A stretch of 64,000 nucleotides of DNA from Rhizophagus irregularis. Lineage: Eukaryota > Glomeromycota > Glomeromycetes > Glomerales > Glomeraceae. Within the stretch, counting starts at the first letter, position 1. Each line of letters starts with the position of its first letter. Shown piece after piece: positions 60,561 through 64,000 of the stretch. Below the pieces are notes generated by a model, which was not told the origin of the DNA, made no database searches, and worked only from the letters and a program-made list of their open reading frames with translations. A program made the position numbers and the translations under genes. The stretch is taken from positions 1,323,501-1,387,500 of the forward strand of contig NC_089438.1 in NCBI RefSeq assembly GCF_026210795.1, in the 5' to 3' direction.

Positions 60561-63500
60561 TGTCTTTAATACTGCTTTTTTTCTATCTTCAAAAACATTG
60601 CTCACTAATATGATTCATACTTTTTATCATATTTAATTTGTTGATAGCTCATAAAAGATCAAAAGTAGATTCAATAGTTAATCCAGTGAATTAGAAACCT
60701 ATTAAAATATTATTTGATAAAAAGATATTTGATAAACAATTTGTTAAAATGTTTATCATTGTCTTTCTTTGGAATGTTCAATAATATTATATGTCTAGTA
60801 TTTTGAAGTTGATAAAGAATATAACAATTAGTATCACTTTCTTTTTCAAGCATTTTACTACTATAATTATAGAAAGAATATTCCTACAATATGATAGTCT
60901 TGAGATTTAAGAAGTCTTACAATTCTCAATTTGTTTTCAACTTACACTAAGATTTCTTGTTTGATAACTGTAGAAATAGAGTTTGTAAGAAACAATTCTA
61001 AGTAAAGTCTATCTATTGAAAGATAAAAATTATAACATTATGATATTTTTTTTCTTCAGATCTTTTTTTTTCAATTCAAAATTTCTTAATTACTTATGTC
61101 TTAAGTATTTTTCTCTGTAAAGTTAGTTTTTTTTTTTTTTTGTAATTCTATTTTTTTTTCTTTCCAACTTTTCTAATACTAAGTAATTATTAATTAAGTA
61201 TTATTAAAGTATTATAGAAATAATATTATTAATTTTTTTTACCAGAATCATGGGTTTAATAATTTATTATAACATAATTTAACAAATTTCTTCTTTTTTC
61301 CAATTAACAATTCATTGCTTGTGATGCATTTAATATTATTTGGAAAAATATCTATAAAATATGTTTTAAATAATTTTTGAGTTCCATTACTTTCCCATTA
61401 AAAAATTATAATAAATATTTAAGTCTTATAAGTCTTATATATTTCAAGTTATGGACTTGATTTTTTAAATAATAAGCAGAGTATGAGCAGAACTTGATTA
61501 TTAATTTAATAATTCATTTATCATCAACTATATATGCTTCATGGTATTTTTGCTTTATAGTATTCCTGATTTTCAAGATATTCTATCGTCTTATCTTCTA
61601 GTTGTTAAATAATGAATAAAAGATTGTGAATCTTTTGAAAATTAATTATCTTATTATTAATTAATATCCGATAGTAATATTTAGAATCAATTAATTTAAA
61701 TATTATATTTAATTTATAAATTATTTATAATCTAACTTTTTACAGCTTATTGCTGTTTCGGGCTTTAAATTTCTGTGAGATATAATTAAATATAATTATT
61801 ATATTTCGCCTATTTTACGAAGCAATATGATCACATAGGATCATCACTGAAATGATTTGAGCTAAGATATGCAAAAATCACTGCATACTTTCTGCATAAA
61901 CAGCAAGTTGTATTAGATTTTTGTATACTTTGTGTAAGGCTTTGCCTATTACTTTTTTGAGAATATCAACAAACACTTTTTTCCTATGATTGGTATTGGG
62001 AATTTCCATTTCATTTTTCATATGAGTTTTCTTGTAAATTTTAAAAGTTTTATGAATTTTTAAAAGTTTTCTTGATATATGTTAAAGTAATAATTAAATA
62101 TTAAAAAGGGATAAGGAGGAATAATTATGAATTGATTAGATATTCTTGTGCAAAAAGAATAATTTGTATGTTTTGATTGTTTCATATGATATATTAGATT
62201 CCAGATCAATTTTTCCCTTTTCAAAATATTTTTTTTTGGACCTGCGCACTACTAGAGCTTTCATTGGTGAAGAAGAAATAAGAAGCTACTAAGCCAATAC
62301 CAGTTGTAGATAAAATTTTATTTCTAAAAAGAGACTATGCTATCCTGTATCAGTTTACTTTTGTGTGTAACATCATTGATAACAATGAAAAAGAAAAGAA
62401 AGAAAACTTAATTCTTTCTTACGGAATATTGAAGTCGAATTAGTGAAAAAAAAATATGATAAAAATCATATTAATGACCATAATAAACGAATTTCCCAGA
62501 TTTTCGTATATTTTTACTATATTATCTATATTATTAGTATTCAATCACTGAATTGAATCCAATTACTACCTTGTTTTGATGTCATCCATAGTAGTATTCA
62601 TCAATAATGGTAATAATGGTATAAATTGTTTTTAATATTAAATTGTAAGTTCTTGAATTGTCTGTTTACTTAATTATATTTAAAAAAATGTATAAATTCA
62701 TAATAGTATTATTTTAAATTGATAATAAGTTGAAATTAATTCCTATTAAGCATATGTTAAGAGGAATGTTTGCTAAATCTGGTTGAAAGAATATTAAATT
62801 ATTTTAATCTTTAGTGTCCTTCCATGATATTCTTTATTTTGTCTATAATACTAGTGTAATAGTAAAATACCTTTAATAAATTAAATGGTTTTAAATACTC
62901 TATTATAAGGATTGATAGTATTATAAAAATTTTTGATATGAAAAAAGTTAAAATAAAGTTCATCGAACGACATTGGCCAACAAACAAAAGTATTTAAACT
63001 GGGTAAGCAGCTCTAATGCCATTTTAGTTAACAGTTATATCTGCTATATTTCTTTTTGTAGTGTAATAATTATACTTTTACTTGGACCTCTAGTTGAATA
63101 TTGTAAAGTTATTCCCTAGTTTACGAGTCCTTCCAATTTCAGTTTTATTTCTGAATTCATCCATCCATTAAATGCAGTAATATCATCAATCACAGCTTTG
63201 CATATCAATAATTGATTTGGTTAATTGATTTACTGATTTTGAAAATATTATTTACTTAATGGATTATGATATTAATGAATTACTCTAAATTTACGAATTT
63301 CTTTATGTGATGCAATAAAAACTTGCCATTCTAACCTTGGAAGTACTATTAATAGTCAATTTTTATTTTAATAAATTATTAAATATATTTTATATAAAAT
63401 AAATAAAATAATAAATTTTACTATCAATTCCAAATAGTGAAGACATATTCCTATTTACTTCGGGTCTACTCAAAGTATAAACAATAATATCAAAAAGTTT

Positions 63501-64000
63501 AAATTATTCTATTATAAAGGGATCATTATAAATAATGTATTTATTAACACATTTTGTTGTTATATTCCTTAAAATATGTATTAATTAATAAAAATTATGG
63601 AGAGCACTTATTATAATAAATGAGAAAAGTGCACTCAAAATTGAATGAAATGCACTTCTAAAAAATGACTTGACTAAGTTTCTATTATGGCTTGAAAGAA
63701 AGGCACTTGTAAGTAGTTACTTTAACTAATAGTGCCTAAATATATTATAGTATTATAAAATTATTTGTATTAAATGTTTCTGGTAAATAATCATATAGGT
63801 ATTTTGAATTTTAATTTCAGGGTAGTTACTTATTATTGTAATAGAATAATGAATTAGACTAATAATCCTACAATAAATATGAAGAATTTATCAGGAGAGC
63901 TTATGTAATTTCGTATATATCCGCGGATTTAGCAGATGCACCATTTAAATCCACAACATCCTCACTCTCCAAATTAATTATTTTATTATCATATTTGTTT
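60561..64000. other. Gene-poor AT-rich region to the right edge
   Basis: About 3.4 kb with long A/T runs (for example near 61060-61160). A 16-residue coding-like scrap (DLRTTRAFIGEEEIRS) appears near 62240. ATCCGCGGAT, a perfect 10-bp palindrome, lies at about 63919-63928. No gene recognised. Confidence 0.45.

Noticed and set aside
1-64000. tRNA, rRNA and CRISPR array
   Set aside because: No cloverleaf with recognisable A and B boxes was found (GGTTCGA near 4853 lacks any matching stem), no rRNA-like block, and no regular spacer-repeat pattern. The 18-bp and 51-bp arrays are spacer-free tandem repeats.

Overview
The window looks like nuclear DNA of an arbuscular mycorrhizal fungus, most likely Rhizophagus irregularis or a close Glomeromycotina relative. 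The evidence is strong AT-richness with long A/T runs, short spliceosomal introns, a BTB gene, an F-box gene, TKL-type kinases of the glomeromycete expansion (one with a CxxC...CxxC leader), a Crinkler-like relic, decayed Tc1/mariner, MITE and retroelement pieces, and above all a cluster of Argonaute genes. Expansion of Argonaute genes is known for this lineage. The species call is inference from gene content.

Layout. 1-369: 5' end of a BTB gene running off the left edge (minus). 1789-3294: single-exon F-box/LRR-like gene (plus). 3464-3627: palindromic MITE-like element. About 4845-8800: a large degenerate repeat array with a higher-order duplication. 8800-12180: mostly non-coding, with a purine-rich 17/18-bp tandem repeat. 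12181-32290: four complete Argonaute genes; copies 1-3 are in tandem on plus and copy 4 is on minus, convergent with copy 3. I could assemble all four as 13-exon genes (826, 830, 838 and 840 codons) with almost identical exon sizes and an intact D-E-D-H catalytic tetrad. A decayed Tc1-like transposase gene lies in the upstream region of copy 3. 36.2-38.4 kb: degenerate reading frames and a pogo-like MITE. 39703-41147: five-exon TKL-like kinase (minus). 43.1-44.3 kb: zinc-ligand-like gene fragments. 46706-47960: frameshifted Crinkler-like gene with a nuclease-like C-terminal part. 48.3-49.1 kb: fragments, including a lysine-rich tail resembling a retroelement ORF end. 49341-49572: Harbinger-like MITE with a TTA target duplication. 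50211-52023: kinase gene broken by a 4-base duplication and a stop codon. 52-64 kb: gene-poor, very AT-rich DNA with tandem repeats and a few short relics.

Functional theme. The four Argonautes are small-RNA effectors for RNA silencing. They differ mainly in the MID specificity loop, in exon 2, and in an acidic/serine-rich loop near the C-terminus, which suggests different guide preference or regulation. Their setting among transposon remnants and the head-on arrangement of copies 3 and 4 raise the possibility that the locus makes double-stranded RNA from its own transcripts. That is inference and needs small-RNA and strand-specific RNA data.
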